Positions 8,273-18,510 of a DNA stretch of 64,000 nucleotides are shown here, in pieces. Below the pieces are notes generated by a model. That model was not told the DNA's origin and did no database searches. It was given only the letters and a program-made list of their open reading frames with translations. The stretch spans positions 1,178,001 to 1,242,000 of the forward strand of contig NZ_CP049303.1 of the NCBI RefSeq assembly GCF_019443985.1. Reading direction: 5' to 3'. Origin of the DNA: Liquorilactobacillus hordei DSM 19519. GTDB lineage: Bacteria; Bacillota; Bacilli; Lactobacillales; Lactobacillaceae. Position 1 is the first letter of the stretch, and every line of letters begins with the position of its first letter. A program made the position numbers and the translations under genes.

Positions 8273-8300
8273 TTTTATTTTATTTAAATATGTGTATAAT
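8273..8300 (+). promoter_or_regulatory. Probable EPS operon promoter
   Basis: -10 TATAAT (8295-8300) with -35 TTTTAT (8273-8278) at 16 bases, 50 bases ahead of the first EPS gene and just after the terminator. The -35 is weak. Confidence 0.5.
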
Positions 8301-8350
8301 TAAAACGTAACTCATTTTTTGTTAATAATTTTATCAGGAGGGGGAGTCAC

Positions 8351-9031
8351 ATGGTGATTGATGATTTGCAGGATATTAATTTTGATCACAATCAAATAAT
8401 CAATCTAAAGAAACTTAAGAGACGTCGCTTGTATCGTTTTTGCAAGAGAATCACAGATGTAACATTAAGTGCCTGTGGTTTAGTGGCATTATCACCGGTA
8501 TTATTGATGGTTGCTGGAGCAATCAAGCATGAAGAAACAGATGGGACAATTATTTACAAGCAACAGCGCGTGGGCAAGAACGGAAAGTTATTCTCGATAT
8601 ATAAATTCCGTTCAATGTGCATGGGTGCTGATAAGAAGCTTGAAGAATTGAAGCAACTCAATGAAGTTGATGGGGCAATGTTCAAGCTGCACAATGATCC
8701 CCGCGTTACTAAGATAGGTAAGCTACTTAGAAGAACGAGCCTGGATGAATTACCACAATTATACAATGTGCTAAAAGGCGACATGAGTCTCGTGGGTCCG
8801 CGTCCACCGCTACCTGATGAGGTTAAAGAGTACACTGAATATGATAAGCAAAGATTGTTAGTTATACCAGGATGTACTGGTTTGTGGCAAGTTAGTGCTA
8901 GAAACGAAGTTGGATTTCACGAGATGGTTGAATTAGATCTGCAATATATAAAAAAAAGCGGATTACTCTATGATTTAGCAATAATATTAAAAACAATAAA
9001 AATAATGATAGTTCCGAATGGAGCATATTAG
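8351..9031 (+). CDS. Priming sugar-phosphate transferase of the EPS locus
   Basis: 226 residues, bacterial sugar transferase family (WbaP/EpsE C-terminal catalytic type). It moves a sugar phosphate from a UDP-sugar to undecaprenyl phosphate, the first step of repeat-unit assembly at the inner membrane face. One N-terminal hydrophobic segment (about res. 35-55) follows a basic stretch; catalytic signatures KFRSM and the DELPQ segment, then GPRPP, are present. The large N-terminal membrane domain of WbaP is absent, as is usual in Gram-positive enzymes. Ribosome site CAGGAGGGGG. The sugar (galactose, glucose or another) cannot be told. Confidence 0.9.
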   Translation: MVIDDLQDINFDHNQIINLKKLKRRRLYRFCKRITDVTLSACGLVALSPVLLMVAGAIKHEETDGTIIYKQQRVGKNGKLFSIYKFRSMCMGADKKLEELKQLNEVDGAMFKLHNDPRVTKIGKLLRRTSLDELPQLYNVLKGDMSLVGPRPPLPDEVKEYTEYDKQRLLVIPGCTGLWQVSARNEVGFHEMVELDLQYIKKSGLLYDLAIILKTIKIMIVPNGAY

Positions 9032-9045
9032 AGAAGGTAAAATTT

Positions 9046-10260
9046 ATGAAGGTAGCAGTTGCAGGAACAGGATACGTTGGTTTGAGTATTGCTTCATTAT
9101 TATCACAACATCATGAAGTGACAGCAGTGGACATTGTTCCTGAAAAAGTGAAAATGATTAATGAAAGAAAGTCGCCGATTGTTGATAAGGAAATTCAAGA
9201 TTTTTTTAAAAATAAGGATTTGAATTTAAAAGCAACTTTGGATGCTAAGGAAGCTTATGAAAATGCAGAATTAGTTGTGATAGCAACACCTACTAACTAC
9301 GATGATGTGAAGAACTATTTTGATACTTCAGCGGTAGAAGCGGTTATTAAGTTGGTAATGAGGTATAATCCTGAGGCATATATGGTAATTAAGTCTACAA
9401 TTCCAGTAGGATTTACACAGTCTATTAGAGAAAAAATGGGATCTAATAAGATCCTTTTTAGTCCAGAGTTTCTACGTGAGGGGCATGCTTTGTATGATAA
9501 TTTATACCCTTCAAGAATTGTTGTTGGATTGGATAACAGCGATGAGAAATTAATAGAGGCTGCTCATAAGTTTGCTTCATTGTTGCAGGAGGGTGCAATT
9601 AAAGAAAATATTCCTACATTATTCATGGGATCCACTGAAGCAGAGGCTGTCAAGTTATTTGCTAATACTTATCTTGCTTTGCGCGTGAGTTACTTCAATG
9701 AACTTGATACCTATGCTGAGCTTAAGGGATTAGATACGAGACAAATAATTGAAGGGGTTGGGTTGGATCCAAGAATTGGCAATCATTACAACAACCCTTC
9801 TTTTGGGTATGGCGGATATTGTCTACCGAAAGACACAAAACAATTATTAGCAAATTATCAAGATGTTCCGCAAAATCTGATTGAAGCGATTGTAAACTCC
9901 AACGCTACTAGAAAGGACTTTGTTGCTGAGCAAGTTCTACAACATGCTGGATTCTATGATGAATCAAGGAAACAGAAGATAGTTGTTGGAATATACCGGC
10001 TGACAATGAAGGCAAATAGTGATAATTTCAGACAAAGTAGCATTCAAGGTGTAATGAAGAGGTTAAAGGCAAAAGGTGTTGAAATTGTCATTTATGAACC
10101 AACTTTAGAGAACGGAAGCAGCTTCTTCGGTAGTAAAGTAAATAATGATTTAGATGATTTTAAGGAAAAAGCTAGTGTAATTATTGCTAATCGAATTGAA
10201 AATAAATTAGAAAATGTTAAAGAAAAGGTTTATACAAGAGATATTTTTGGAAATGATTAA
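9046..10260 (+). CDS. ugd: UDP-glucose 6-dehydrogenase
   Basis: 404 residues. NAD-dependent oxidation of UDP-glucose to UDP-glucuronic acid, a charged EPS precursor. Rossmann motif GTGYVG (res. 7-12), catalytic C259 in [10 protein letters not shown], and the active-site lysine K203 in AVKLFANTY are all present. It lies 14 bases after the priming transferase, so it is in the EPS operon and predicts an acidic polymer with glucuronate or a derivative. Related nucleotide-sugar dehydrogenases have other substrates; position and short length favour UDP-glucose. Confidence 0.88.
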   Translation: MKVAVAGTGYVGLSIASLLSQHHEVTAVDIVPEKVKMINERKSPIVDKEIQDFFKNKDLNLKATLDAKEAYENAELVVIATPTNYDDVKNYFDTSAVEAVIKLVMRYNPEAYMVIKSTIPVGFTQSIREKMGSNKILFSPEFLREGHALYDNLYPSRIVVGLDNSDEKLIEAAHKFASLLQEGAIKENIPTLFMGSTEAEAVKLFANTYLALRVSYFNELDTYAELKGLDTRQIIEGVGLDPRIGNHYNNPSFGYGGYCLPKDTKQLLANYQDVPQNLIEAIVNSNATRKDFVAEQVLQHAGFYDESRKQKIVVGIYRLTMKANSDNFRQSSIQGVMKRLKAKGVEIVIYEPTLENGSSFFGSKVNNDLDDFKEKASVIIANRIENKLENVKEKVYTRDIFGND

Positions 10261-10280
10261 TAATTATTGGGAGAGTTAAG

Positions 10281-11546
10281 GTGAATAAAAAGAAATTATT
10301 AATATATGCTCATTACTATGCTCCTGATACTGCTTCAACGGGTCAGATATTGAAAGAGCTAGCAGAAGGAATGTTAGATACTTTTGATATAACGGTTGTC
10401 TGTGTTGTGCCAAGTTATACAGGTGTGATTGAAGATGAATATAAAAAAAGAAAATATTATTTAGAAGAAATGAACGGAGTAAAATTAGTAAGAGTGCGAG
10501 TACCGGAATTCAGCAAGAGCAATAAGAAAAGTAGAATTCGGAACATTGTAACGTATTTTATTCGTGCTATGGTGGCAACTCTAAAATTGGGAAAATTTGA
10601 CTATATTTTTTCAGTCTCGCAACCTCCTATTTTAGGTGGTTTGTTGGGGGTGTTTGGAAAATTTGTCAAGAGAGCGAAATTCATTTACAATATTCAAGAT
10701 TTTAATCCAGAACAAATAATGGCAGTTGGATTTTCTAAAAACAAATTTATTCTTAAATTGATGATGTCGTTAGATAAGGTTTCATGTAAAGTGGCTGACA
10801 AAGTGGTTGTTGTTGGTAGGGACATGGAGGAAACACTTGAAAAAAGATTCAAATATAAGAATGTTCCTAAACATACATATATCAATAACTGGATTGATGA
10901 GAAAAAAATTTATCCACTTGATGAAGATAATCTGGGTGTCCAAAATTTTAAAAGAAAATATGAGCTAATTAATAAATTTGTTATCATGTACTCAGGTAAT
11001 ATTGGTTTATATTATGATTTAGAAAATATAATTAAAGTAATTGAGAAGTTTCCAGTAGGAACAAAGACCAAGGATGGGAGAGATGTAGTTTTTGTTTTTA
11101 TTGGTGCAGGTAGTGTGCTACCAACTTTAAAGAAATATGTTACAGAACATAAAATGAAAAATGTCAGTTTTATTCCCTATCAAAAAAAGGAAGATTTAAT
11201 TTATAGTTTAAATGCTGCTGATGTTCATTGGTGTGTTAATGCTAAAGGAATTAAGGGGGTTTCTTGCCCATCAAAATACTATGGAATTGCGGCAGTTGCT
11301 AAGCCAGTATTGGCCGTGCTCGAAAAGGATTCAGAAATAGAGTTAATTATAAGAAGATGTAAAAATGGATTTCAATCTGAGCCAACTGACTATAAGAAAC
11401 TTGAGAACAATTTGAAAGCAATTTTTAAGAGTGATAGCGATTCAATTAAAAAAATGGCTTATGGAGGATTTGAATTCTCAAAAAAAGAATTGAATAAAGA
11501 AAAATCCATTAATAGATATAGAAAAAATATTATTGAGATTAATTAG
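10281..11546 (+). CDS. Glycosyltransferase family 4, WbuB-like
   Basis: 421 residues, GT-B fold. The N-terminus (HYYAPDTASTGQILKELAEG) is the pattern of the WbuB/WcaI group of retaining GT4 enzymes, some of which transfer fucosamine or fucose. The donor-binding segment is near residues 310-350 (SLNAADVHWC and GIKGVSCPSKYYG). Start is GTG at 10281 after GAGAGTTAAG. Because the cluster makes GDP-fucose, this is the best visible candidate for a deoxy-sugar transferase, but that is a guess from subfamily resemblance. Confidence 0.75.
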   Translation: MNKKKLLIYAHYYAPDTASTGQILKELAEGMLDTFDITVVCVVPSYTGVIEDEYKKRKYYLEEMNGVKLVRVRVPEFSKSNKKSRIRNIVTYFIRAMVATLKLGKFDYIFSVSQPPILGGLLGVFGKFVKRAKFIYNIQDFNPEQIMAVGFSKNKFILKLMMSLDKVSCKVADKVVVVGRDMEETLEKRFKYKNVPKHTYINNWIDEKKIYPLDEDNLGVQNFKRKYELINKFVIMYSGNIGLYYDLENIIKVIEKFPVGTKTKDGRDVVFVFIGAGSVLPTLKKYVTEHKMKNVSFIPYQKKEDLIYSLNAADVHWCVNAKGIKGVSCPSKYYGIAAVAKPVLAVLEKDSEIELIIRRCKNGFQSEPTDYKKLENNLKAIFKSDSDSIKKMAYGGFEFSKKELNKEKSINRYRKNIIEIN

Positions 11547-11554
11547 GAGATAAC

Positions 11555-12661
11555 ATGCTATTTGTAGTTAATGATGTTGCAGCAATTCCAGAAGCTGGAG
11601 GAATTTACTCAGTATTAGAAGATTTTTATAATGAAGTTTTAGAGAATGATAAAACAAATAAATGGGTGTTTATTTTATCTGGCAAGTATTTTCAAGAGAC
11701 TAGAAATATCAAGATAAAGGTAATTAAGAATCAAAAGAAATGGATGAGTAGGTTTTTTTTTGAATTCATTACGGGGGAAAAAATTATTAATCTTTTGAAT
11801 CCTGATGTGTATATTTCATTACAAAATACTATAACGATGGGAGTAAAAGCAAATGTGAAGATAGTGTATTTGCAACAACCACTACCATTTCAAACCATGA
11901 AGAAATTTTCTTTTTTTAGAAAGAAAGAATTTAAAATGGCTGTATATCAAAACATAGTGGGTACTTTAATCAAATACTCTATAAGGAAAAGTTCTCCATA
12001 CGTAATAGTGCAAACAAAATGGATGGAAGATGCTGTAAAAAAGGAACATCTTGTTAAAGATGAACAATTATTTAAATGTTTTCCCAAACTGAAAATAAGT
12101 AATAGAACTAGTACACATAACACTACAAATGATAATAGGTTGTCTTCTTTCTTTTTTCCAGCAGCATTATATGTGTATAAAAACCATTCTGTTATAATTG
12201 AGGCATGTAAAATATTGAAAAACAAGTATTTTGTTAATAATTTTGAAGTGCTCTTAACTGTAACAAAGAAAGAATTTGCATCGAAATTTGATGAGATTCC
12301 AACACAATTGAAGTTTATAGGGAATATTAAAAGAGAAAAAGTATTGGATTTGTATAGTAGGACTGTTCTTCTCTTCCCATCTTATATTGAAACTTTTGGA
12401 CTTCCATTGCTTGAAAGTTCCAATGTTAAAGGAAACATTATTGCAGCAAAAACCGAATTTAGTTTGGAAATATTAGATGGATATGAGAAAGCTTTTTTCT
12501 TTGAATATAATAATCCTTATGAATTAGCTGATATAATGTTAAAATTTATAAATAATAAGGTAGAATATAAAAAATACGATAGGAAAGGAAAAATAAAAAC
12601 CGATAATTTATTGCATTTTATTGGAGAAAATATTTTGGAGAAAAATAGTAAGGAGTTATAA
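11555..12661 (+). CDS. Glycosyltransferase, GT4/GT1-like
   Basis: 368 residues. The C-terminal donor-binding motif FPSYIETFGLPLLES (about res. 271-285) identifies a GT-B retaining transferase. The N-terminal acceptor domain has the glycine loop EAGGIYS. Eight bases separate it from the preceding transferase. The gene is very AT-rich and carries a run of nine T residues (11753-11761), within which polymerase slippage could switch the frame. Donor and acceptor are unknown. Confidence 0.7.
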   Translation: MLFVVNDVAAIPEAGGIYSVLEDFYNEVLENDKTNKWVFILSGKYFQETRNIKIKVIKNQKKWMSRFFFEFITGEKIINLLNPDVYISLQNTITMGVKANVKIVYLQQPLPFQTMKKFSFFRKKEFKMAVYQNIVGTLIKYSIRKSSPYVIVQTKWMEDAVKKEHLVKDEQLFKCFPKLKISNRTSTHNTTNDNRLSSFFFPAALYVYKNHSVIIEACKILKNKYFVNNFEVLLTVTKKEFASKFDEIPTQLKFIGNIKREKVLDLYSRTVLLFPSYIETFGLPLLESSNVKGNIIAAKTEFSLEILDGYEKAFFFEYNNPYELADIMLKFINNKVEYKKYDRKGKIKTDNLLHFIGENILEKNSKEL

Positions 12662-12662
12662 T

Positions 12663-13823
12663 ATGAAAATTTTGCATATTTGTTTGACTGGGCCATATAC
12701 AGAAAATTTGAATTATCAGGAAAATATGCTAACGAAGTTTCAAAGTGAAAATACCAATGATAGAGTATACGTAATTGCATCTCAGTTTTTTTGGAATAGA
12801 GAAGGAAAAGTTGAAAAAACGTTGAAAAAAACTTACATCAATGGAAACGGAGTGAAGGTTTTTAGATTATCAATAAAAAAATTTAAAAATAAAAATGTAT
12901 TTTTTAGATATAAATTATTTAATGATTTTGAAAATACAGTTAATTCCATATCTCCAGATATTATTTTTGTACATAATTTGCAATTTTTTGATATATTAAA
13001 GCTGATTAAATATAAAAAAAGGAATACTAATTGTAGAATCATAGTTGATAACCATTCAGACTTTTCTAATAGTGCTAGAAATTTTATATCGAAATTATTC
13101 TATTTAATAGTATGGAGATATATTGCAAAAAGGATTAATCCCTATGTTGAAAAGTTCTATGGTGTTTTGCCTGCAAGAGTTGATTTTTTGGAAAACATTT
13201 ATGGCCTTCCTCAAAAAAAATGTGAGCTATTACTAATGGGAGCAGATGATGAAAAAGTACTTGAGGCTCAAGATCCCAAAGAAAGATTGAATATTCGGAT
13301 GAAGTATGGAATTGATGATAATGATTTTCTTATTATTACTGGTGGAAAAATAGATATGTGGAAGAAGCAGACATTGTTTTTAATGGATGCTGTGGCTAGT
13401 ATTAATAATCCTAAAATCAAACTAATCGTATTTGGATCTGTTTCACCAGATTTGAAGGAGGATGTAAGAAAACGGTGCATTGAGCATAAGATACAATATA
13501 TTGGTTGGCTTGATGCTGGAGATTCATATAAGTATTTTGCCTCGGCTGATCTCGTTGTTTTTCCGGGACGTCATTCTGTTTTTTGGGAGCAAGTTGTGGG
13601 GCAGGGAATTCCGATGATTTGTAAGTATTGGGAGGGTACTACTCACATTGATTTAGGTGGAAATGTTCTTTTTATAAAAGAAGATAGCATAAATGAAATA
13701 GCTTCTTGTATAAAAAAGGTTATTAATGACAATCAACTGTATAAAAGAATGAAAACTGTTGCTGTTGATAAAGGAATGAAGTCATTTTCATACAAGAAAA
13801 TATCAGACAAGTCATTATCATAA
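12663..13823 (+). CDS. Glycosyltransferase, GT4-like
   Basis: 386 residues. GT-B features: LIITGGKIDMWKKQ start of the C-terminal domain, YFASADLVVFPGRHSVFWEQ donor-binding region. The start at 12663 follows AAGGAG and is one base after the previous stop; an upstream in-frame ATG at 12621 lies inside that gene. A decayed relative of this gene follows directly, so it was probably duplicated. The C-terminus ends shortly after the last conserved helix, as expected. Substrate unknown. Confidence 0.72.
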   Translation: MKILHICLTGPYTENLNYQENMLTKFQSENTNDRVYVIASQFFWNREGKVEKTLKKTYINGNGVKVFRLSIKKFKNKNVFFRYKLFNDFENTVNSISPDIIFVHNLQFFDILKLIKYKKRNTNCRIIVDNHSDFSNSARNFISKLFYLIVWRYIAKRINPYVEKFYGVLPARVDFLENIYGLPQKKCELLLMGADDEKVLEAQDPKERLNIRMKYGIDDNDFLIITGGKIDMWKKQTLFLMDAVASINNPKIKLIVFGSVSPDLKEDVRKRCIEHKIQYIGWLDAGDSYKYFASADLVVFPGRHSVFWEQVVGQGIPMICKYWEGTTHIDLGGNVLFIKEDSINEIASCIKKVINDNQLYKRMKTVAVDKGMKSFSYKKISDKSLS

Positions 13824-13887
13824 ATTATGTATACTAATTTTTAGTTGTTTTTATGGCTGTATATATTACAGTAATGGTTCATATAGA

Positions 13888-14395
13888 GATTCCTGATCAT
13901 GTTGATAATCATTGTGATTTTACAAACAGTGCAAAAAGTTGTACGTCACAATGTTGCATTGAAGATTAATTCTTACTGGTGGAAAGATAGATTTTTATAA
14001 AAAAGAAACTTTGAACTTGATGCAAACTATCAAGAACTTTAATGAAGATAGAAGAAAATATAAATATTAAGCTTATAGTTTTTGGTTCTGTGGCTGAGAA
14101 GTTAAAAAAATTTAATTTTTATATAGATTAGAAGTCAATTTTTTATGCAGGATGGTTGAATGAACAAGAGGCATATAATTATTTTTATGCCAATGATTTA
14201 GTAGCATTTTCATGAAGATACTCGAAATACTGGGAACAGATTGCTTTTCTTCGAAAACTATTGGTATGTAGATATTGGAAAGAAACTACATACATTGACA
14301 TTGGAGAAAATGTTATCTTTACAAAAAATAGTTCTATTGTGATGTTAAAAAAAATATTAATAAAGAAATTTTTTTACACGCCAAAGTTGCTTTGA
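13888..14395 (+). pseudogene. Decayed glycosyltransferase paralogue
   Basis: No open frame longer than a few dozen codons, but conceptual translation in shifting frames recovers pieces that match the preceding gene in order: VDNHCDFTNSAK (about 13899) against VDNHSDFSNSAR; LTGGKIDFYKKETL (about 13972) against ITGGKIDMWKKQTL; LIVFGSV (about 14074); YFYANDLVAF (about 14185); YWEQIAF; and CRYWKETTYIDIGENV (about 14268) against CKYWEGTTHIDLGGNV. The middle of the N-terminal half is deleted. A remnant of a tandem or imported transferase gene. Confidence 0.85.
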
Positions 14396-14422
14396 AATCA
14401 ATAAATTACGAAGGAAAATATA

Positions 14423-15358
14423 ATGATGAAACTAGTTGACTATTTTTATTCAATTATTATCTATTTTCACAATAAAAATTCATTATTTTTAGAAAAATAT
14501 ATTTTTAAAATATTAAAAGTTCTTTTGAATATTCTTTTTCCAATATATTATATATTTAGAAAACCTAAGTTTGGGAACATTAAGAAAAGAGAAGATGAGT
14601 ACTTAATTATTTCTTTAACTTCTTATTCAAGAAGAATCAATAATGTTTGGCAAGTAGTCTATACATTATTATGTCAAAGCTTAAAACCAGATAAAATAAT
14701 TCTCTGGTTATCGGAAGAGGAATTTGGCAATATTTCAAATTTACCAAATAATTTAAAAAAATTGGTTAAGTATGGATTAGAGGTAAGATTTTGTAAAGAC
14801 ATAGGTCCGCATAAGAAGTATTATTATACGATGAAAAATTATCCTGAAGCGATAGTAATAACTGTTGATGATGATGTTTACTATCCCTCTAATACTGTTG
14901 AATTACTTTATAAAAAGCATTTAGAGTTTCCTAATTCTGTTTGCTGCAATTGGGCTCATGAGATAACTTTTGATTTTGAACGTCACATTCGTCCCTATTC
15001 TCAATGGAAATCCGCTATTGACAATCATAATATGTTTCCGCAAAATAAAATTTTCCCTGTTGGATATCAAGGGGTGTTGTACCCAGCAAAATGCTTGGAT
15101 AATATCGTTTTTAGCGAAAAATCAATCACAAGATTGGCACCTACTACTGATGATATTTGGTTGAAGTTTGCTGCTTTCTTGAATAAAACAAAAGCAATCA
15201 GAACTGATAAAGGAAATTATAAGTTTTTTGAAATTATTTCTTCACAAAAATACTCGCTCTTTAAAATTAATGTTAAGGAATATAATAAAAATGACAAATC
15301 TATTAAATTGATAAAAAACTATTTTCAAAAAGAATTGAGGGATGTGCATGCAAAATAA
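14423..15358 (+). CDS. Probable glycosyltransferase (GT2-like, GT-A fold)
   Basis: 311 residues. After an N-terminal hydrophobic stretch (about res. 8-48, possibly membrane-attached) there is a nucleotide-sugar-binding type domain: SLTSYSRRINNVWQ, then the metal-binding triple aspartate in ITVDDDVYYPSN (about 150-161), and DDIWLKF near residue 246. The order resembles bacterial GT2/GT-A enzymes but is not a classic member. It follows the decayed transferase, with ribosome site GAAGGAAAA; a second ATG is the next codon. Substrate unknown. Confidence 0.6.
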   Translation: MMKLVDYFYSIIIYFHNKNSLFLEKYIFKILKVLLNILFPIYYIFRKPKFGNIKKREDEYLIISLTSYSRRINNVWQVVYTLLCQSLKPDKIILWLSEEEFGNISNLPNNLKKLVKYGLEVRFCKDIGPHKKYYYTMKNYPEAIVITVDDDVYYPSNTVELLYKKHLEFPNSVCCNWAHEITFDFERHIRPYSQWKSAIDNHNMFPQNKIFPVGYQGVLYPAKCLDNIVFSEKSITRLAPTTDDIWLKFAAFLNKTKAIRTDKGNYKFFEIISSQKYSLFKINVKEYNKNDKSIKLIKNYFQKELRDVHAK

Positions 15359-16097
15359 TAAGATGTTTACTATAATTACTCCAACATTTAATAGTGAAAA
15401 GACTATTGAGAGAACGCTAAAAAGTGTTTTAAGTCAAACATATAAAAATTTTGAATATTTAATAATCGATGGTAAATCAACAGATAACACTTTAAATATT
15501 ATAAAATCCTATGAAACTAAATTTGAAAATAAATTGAAAGTTTTTTCTGAACCAGATTCTGGTATTTACGATGCAATGAATAAGGGTATAAAAAAAGCAA
15601 GTGGTGAATTAATTGGCATAGTGAATAGTGATGATTTTTATGAGCCAGATGCGCTTGAAAATGTTTTTAAAAGCTATGATTTTGATTCGAAATATCAAAT
15701 TTTGTATGGTTTTGAAAGAATTACTTCTGGTGGAGTAGAGAAGGCTGTTGTAATATATAATCATAGATTTTTAGATGAGAAGATGATTACACACCCTACT
15801 TGTTTTGTTTCAAAAAATATTTATGAAGATCTTGGGCTTTATGATACTCAGTTTAAAAGCTCAGCAGACTATGAATTTATGCTGAGGATATTTCATTCAG
15901 ACAATAAAGTGACGTTTACACCAGTTTATAGAGTAATTTCAAATTTTGAGCTTGGAGGAATGTCAAGCACGGAAATTGGTGTCAGAGAAACAGCATTTTT
16001 AAGGAGAAATTATGGAATAATTAATACAAAGAAGTACCTGGTCATAGTTTTAAGAAGTTATATCCATAGTTTATTTACAGTTAAAAACAAATTCTAA
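15348..16097 (+). CDS. Family 2 glycosyltransferase (WcaA-like)
   Basis: 249 residues. Typical inverting GT2: TIITPTFNSEKTIERTLKSV at the N-terminus, IDGKSTDNT, the EPDSGIYDAMNKG loop and the metal-binding NSDDFY. The EPDSGIYDAMNKG signature is found in WcaA-type and related fucosyl/galactosyl EPS transferases. The start at 15348 is preferred over 15342 because GAGGG (15337-15341) then stands six bases away. The gene overlaps the preceding one by 11 bases, so the two are translationally coupled. Confidence 0.8.
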   Translation: MQNNKMFTIITPTFNSEKTIERTLKSVLSQTYKNFEYLIIDGKSTDNTLNIIKSYETKFENKLKVFSEPDSGIYDAMNKGIKKASGELIGIVNSDDFYEPDALENVFKSYDFDSKYQILYGFERITSGGVEKAVVIYNHRFLDEKMITHPTCFVSKNIYEDLGLYDTQFKSSADYEFMLRIFHSDNKVTFTPVYRVISNFELGGMSSTEIGVRETAFLRRNYGIINTKKYLVIVLRSYIHSLFTVKNKF

Positions 16098-16146
16098 AAT
16101 TGTTCATTGACAAGATCAAAAAAATTTCTTAAAGGAATGAAATATT

Positions 16147-17346
16147 TTGAAGAAATTCATAACTACATATAATATAAACAGTGGACTACAATATTTATTT
16201 ATTTTGTTAATTATTATTAATAGCGGGGCTGTAATCGGATGGAGTAGTCCTCTTTTTAGGTATCTGGAGTATTTATGCTTTGCTTTGTTTATTTTTTTAA
16301 TGATTAAAAATGGTATTCATTTGAATAGAAATAATTTATTAATTTTTATAATAATTCTTTCTTGCGGTTTAATGGATATTTTTTTTAGAAATGTTGATCT
16401 TCAATCTTTATTTATATATTTGATTGACTATTTTGTTCTGTTAATTTTTTCGTTTAATATTTCGTCAAATGATTTTTGGCAAAAGTATATAAATATTATT
16501 TTTTTTATTTCAATAATAAATTTAGTGTTTTACTTTCTTTCTCAATTTAAAATATTTATGTTTTTAAAAATGTATCAAATAAATAATGATTTCTTTTTTG
16601 CAAATATATTTCATGTATATTCTAGGTCGATTGAGCCTTTAATTAATACAAATATTAGAAATTTTGGAATTTTTTGGGAGCCAGGAGCTTTTCAAGCGTT
16701 TTTAAACATTGCTATAATTTACATATTATTAAATAGGAAAAAAATGAATTTCGTAAAAACAAAACTGCTTTTTTTAATTATTTCTTTGATTACAACTTTT
16801 TCAAGTACAGGTTATTTAATATTATGTTGTACCTGTATTTTGGTCGTTTTTAAAGACTTTGACTTTAAAAAAGTGAATGGTAAGTTTTTTTTATACGTGT
16901 TGTTTCTTTTAATATGTTTAATACTTTTATTAAACTCTTCTACAATAATTGATAAATTTTCTAATTCTAATCAGTCCTATATTATAAGAAACAATGATTT
17001 TGTAAATGGTTGGAAAATTATTTTAAAACATCCAATGTTGGGTTATGGTTTTAATAGTGATAATTTAAAATTTATGCTTACAAGTTTTGGCATAACTGCG
17101 AATTCAGTTGGAATTTTTATTATTATGCAATTTTGGGGAATATTATACGGATTCTTTATTTTCTTATTAACGTGGAGAAACTTTGAAGTATCAGTTAATG
17201 CAGCAAATTTATTTCAAAAATGTATTATTTTCTGCATACTTTTGATGATTTTTTGTACAGAATCTTTTTTAACAAAACAAATATTTATGCTTTTCTCTTA
17301 TAGTTTTTGTCAAAGATTAAATAGAAATACTGATATTGTAAGTTAA
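16147..17346 (+). CDS. wzy: Wzy-type EPS polymerase
   Basis: 399 residues, about ten to eleven membrane helices and the low sequence complexity usual in Wzy. The landmarks are the large outer loop after the middle helices, with NTNIRNFGIFWEPGAFQAFL (about 168-187), and a second one with WKIILKHPMLGYGFNSD (about 287-303), the pattern of the O-antigen polymerase family. It joins lipid-linked repeat units outside the membrane. Start is TTG at 16147 after AAAGGA; a nearer ATG at 16138 is out of frame and stops after 11 codons. Very AT-rich. Confidence 0.8.
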   Translation: MKKFITTYNINSGLQYLFILLIIINSGAVIGWSSPLFRYLEYLCFALFIFLMIKNGIHLNRNNLLIFIIILSCGLMDIFFRNVDLQSLFIYLIDYFVLLIFSFNISSNDFWQKYINIIFFISIINLVFYFLSQFKIFMFLKMYQINNDFFFANIFHVYSRSIEPLINTNIRNFGIFWEPGAFQAFLNIAIIYILLNRKKMNFVKTKLLFLIISLITTFSSTGYLILCCTCILVVFKDFDFKKVNGKFFLYVLFLLICLILLLNSSTIIDKFSNSNQSYIIRNNDFVNGWKIILKHPMLGYGFNSDNLKFMLTSFGITANSVGIFIIMQFWGILYGFFIFLLTWRNFEVSVNAANLFQKCIIFCILLMIFCTESFLTKQIFMLFSYSFCQRLNRNTDIVS

Positions 17347-17370
17347 GAAGTTTAATAGGAGGAATGTTTT

Positions 17371-18510
17371 TTGAAACAAAGTATTGTGATAAATGCCAGT
17401 GGTAATTCTAATTGGATAGGTGGATTATATTATCTAAAAAACATAGTTTTCGAATTAAGTCAAAATCATACTGTAACTAGCCATTACAGACTGATACTTT
17501 TTACAGTTAGAAAGAACTTTAATATTTTTAAAAGCTTGCGAAAAGAAAATGTTAAGATTATTGTTGTGCATGGAGGTGTTTTGTCAAAAGTAGAAAAAGT
17601 TTTCTTGTCCTTCCTATATAATGCAAGGTTTTCTTATTATGGTACAAATTCAAGATTAGATAACAAATTAAATATAGTAACTATCAATTGGATTCCTGAT
17701 TTTCAACATAAGCATTTGAGTAATTTATTTAATGAATATGAACTTAAACAGAGAGATAAAGAATTTACTAGAATTGCTAATTCATCCGAACCCCTAATTT
17801 TAAGCAGTAACGATTGTTTGAATGACTTTAGAAAATTTTATAGTGAAACTAAAAAGAATGTCTATGTGATACCATTTGTTTCTTATATTGATGATGAAAT
17901 AAAAGGTATCAATGAATCATTTGAAAACAGTGTTTTAAAAAAATATAATTTGGAGAAAAATCAATATGTTTACATTCCCAATCAGTTTTGGAAACATAAG
18001 AACCATATAATGGTTTTGAAAGCAGTAAAGGAATTTTTTAAACATAATGATTCAAAAGTGAAATTTATTTTTACAGGTAAGATGTTTGATCAAAGAAATC
18101 AAGATTATATTGAGTCTTTAAAAGAAATGTTTAATTATAGTTGTTTTCAAGGAAAAGTTTATAATTTGGGATTCATTGATAGAAAAGAACAACTGGTAAT
18201 AATGAAAGATGCTAAATATCTGATTCAGCCTTCCCTTTTTGAAGGATGGGGGACGGTCTTAGAAGATGCTAAGGTATTAGATAAAACTTTATTACTTTCT
18301 GATATTCCTGTTCATCGAGAACAAAAAAGTAATAAATGTATTCTGTTTGATCCCCAAAACCATCTTGAACTTGAAAAGTTGATTGAATTAGAAAACAAGA
18401 AAAATCATTTTTCTGATATTGATGATGGAGTTAAGGATATGTATATAAGAGCAAAGATATATTCAAGAGGTTTTGAAAAACTTTTAAATGATTGTGGAGG
18501 GTTAAAATGA
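17371..18510 (+). CDS. Glycosyltransferase family 4
   Basis: 379 residues, GT-B fold. The N-terminus GNSNWIGGLYYLKNI is a WsaF/mannosyltransferase-like glycine loop; the C-terminal donor domain contains IPNQFWKHKNHIMVLKAV and the signature PSLFEGWGTVLEDAK (about res. 288-302). The GWG motif is common in GT4 mannosyl- and rhamnosyltransferases; with GDP-mannose made in this locus a mannosyl or fucosyl donor is possible but unproven. Start TTG at 17371 after AGGAGG. Four-base stop-start overlap with the next gene. Confidence 0.75.
   Translation: MKQSIVINASGNSNWIGGLYYLKNIVFELSQNHTVTSHYRLILFTVRKNFNIFKSLRKENVKIIVVHGGVLSKVEKVFLSFLYNARFSYYGTNSRLDNKLNIVTINWIPDFQHKHLSNLFNEYELKQRDKEFTRIANSSEPLILSSNDCLNDFRKFYSETKKNVYVIPFVSYIDDEIKGINESFENSVLKKYNLEKNQYVYIPNQFWKHKNHIMVLKAVKEFFKHNDSKVKFIFTGKMFDQRNQDYIESLKEMFNYSCFQGKVYNLGFIDRKEQLVIMKDAKYLIQPSLFEGWGTVLEDAKVLDKTLLLSDIPVHREQKSNKCILFDPQNHLELEKLIELENKKNHFSDIDDGVKDMYIRAKIYSRGFEKLLNDCGGLK

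Noticed and set aside
13888..14395. A mobile element in the gap between glycosyltransferases
   Set aside because: Translation pieces match a glycosyltransferase; no transposase or terminal repeats.
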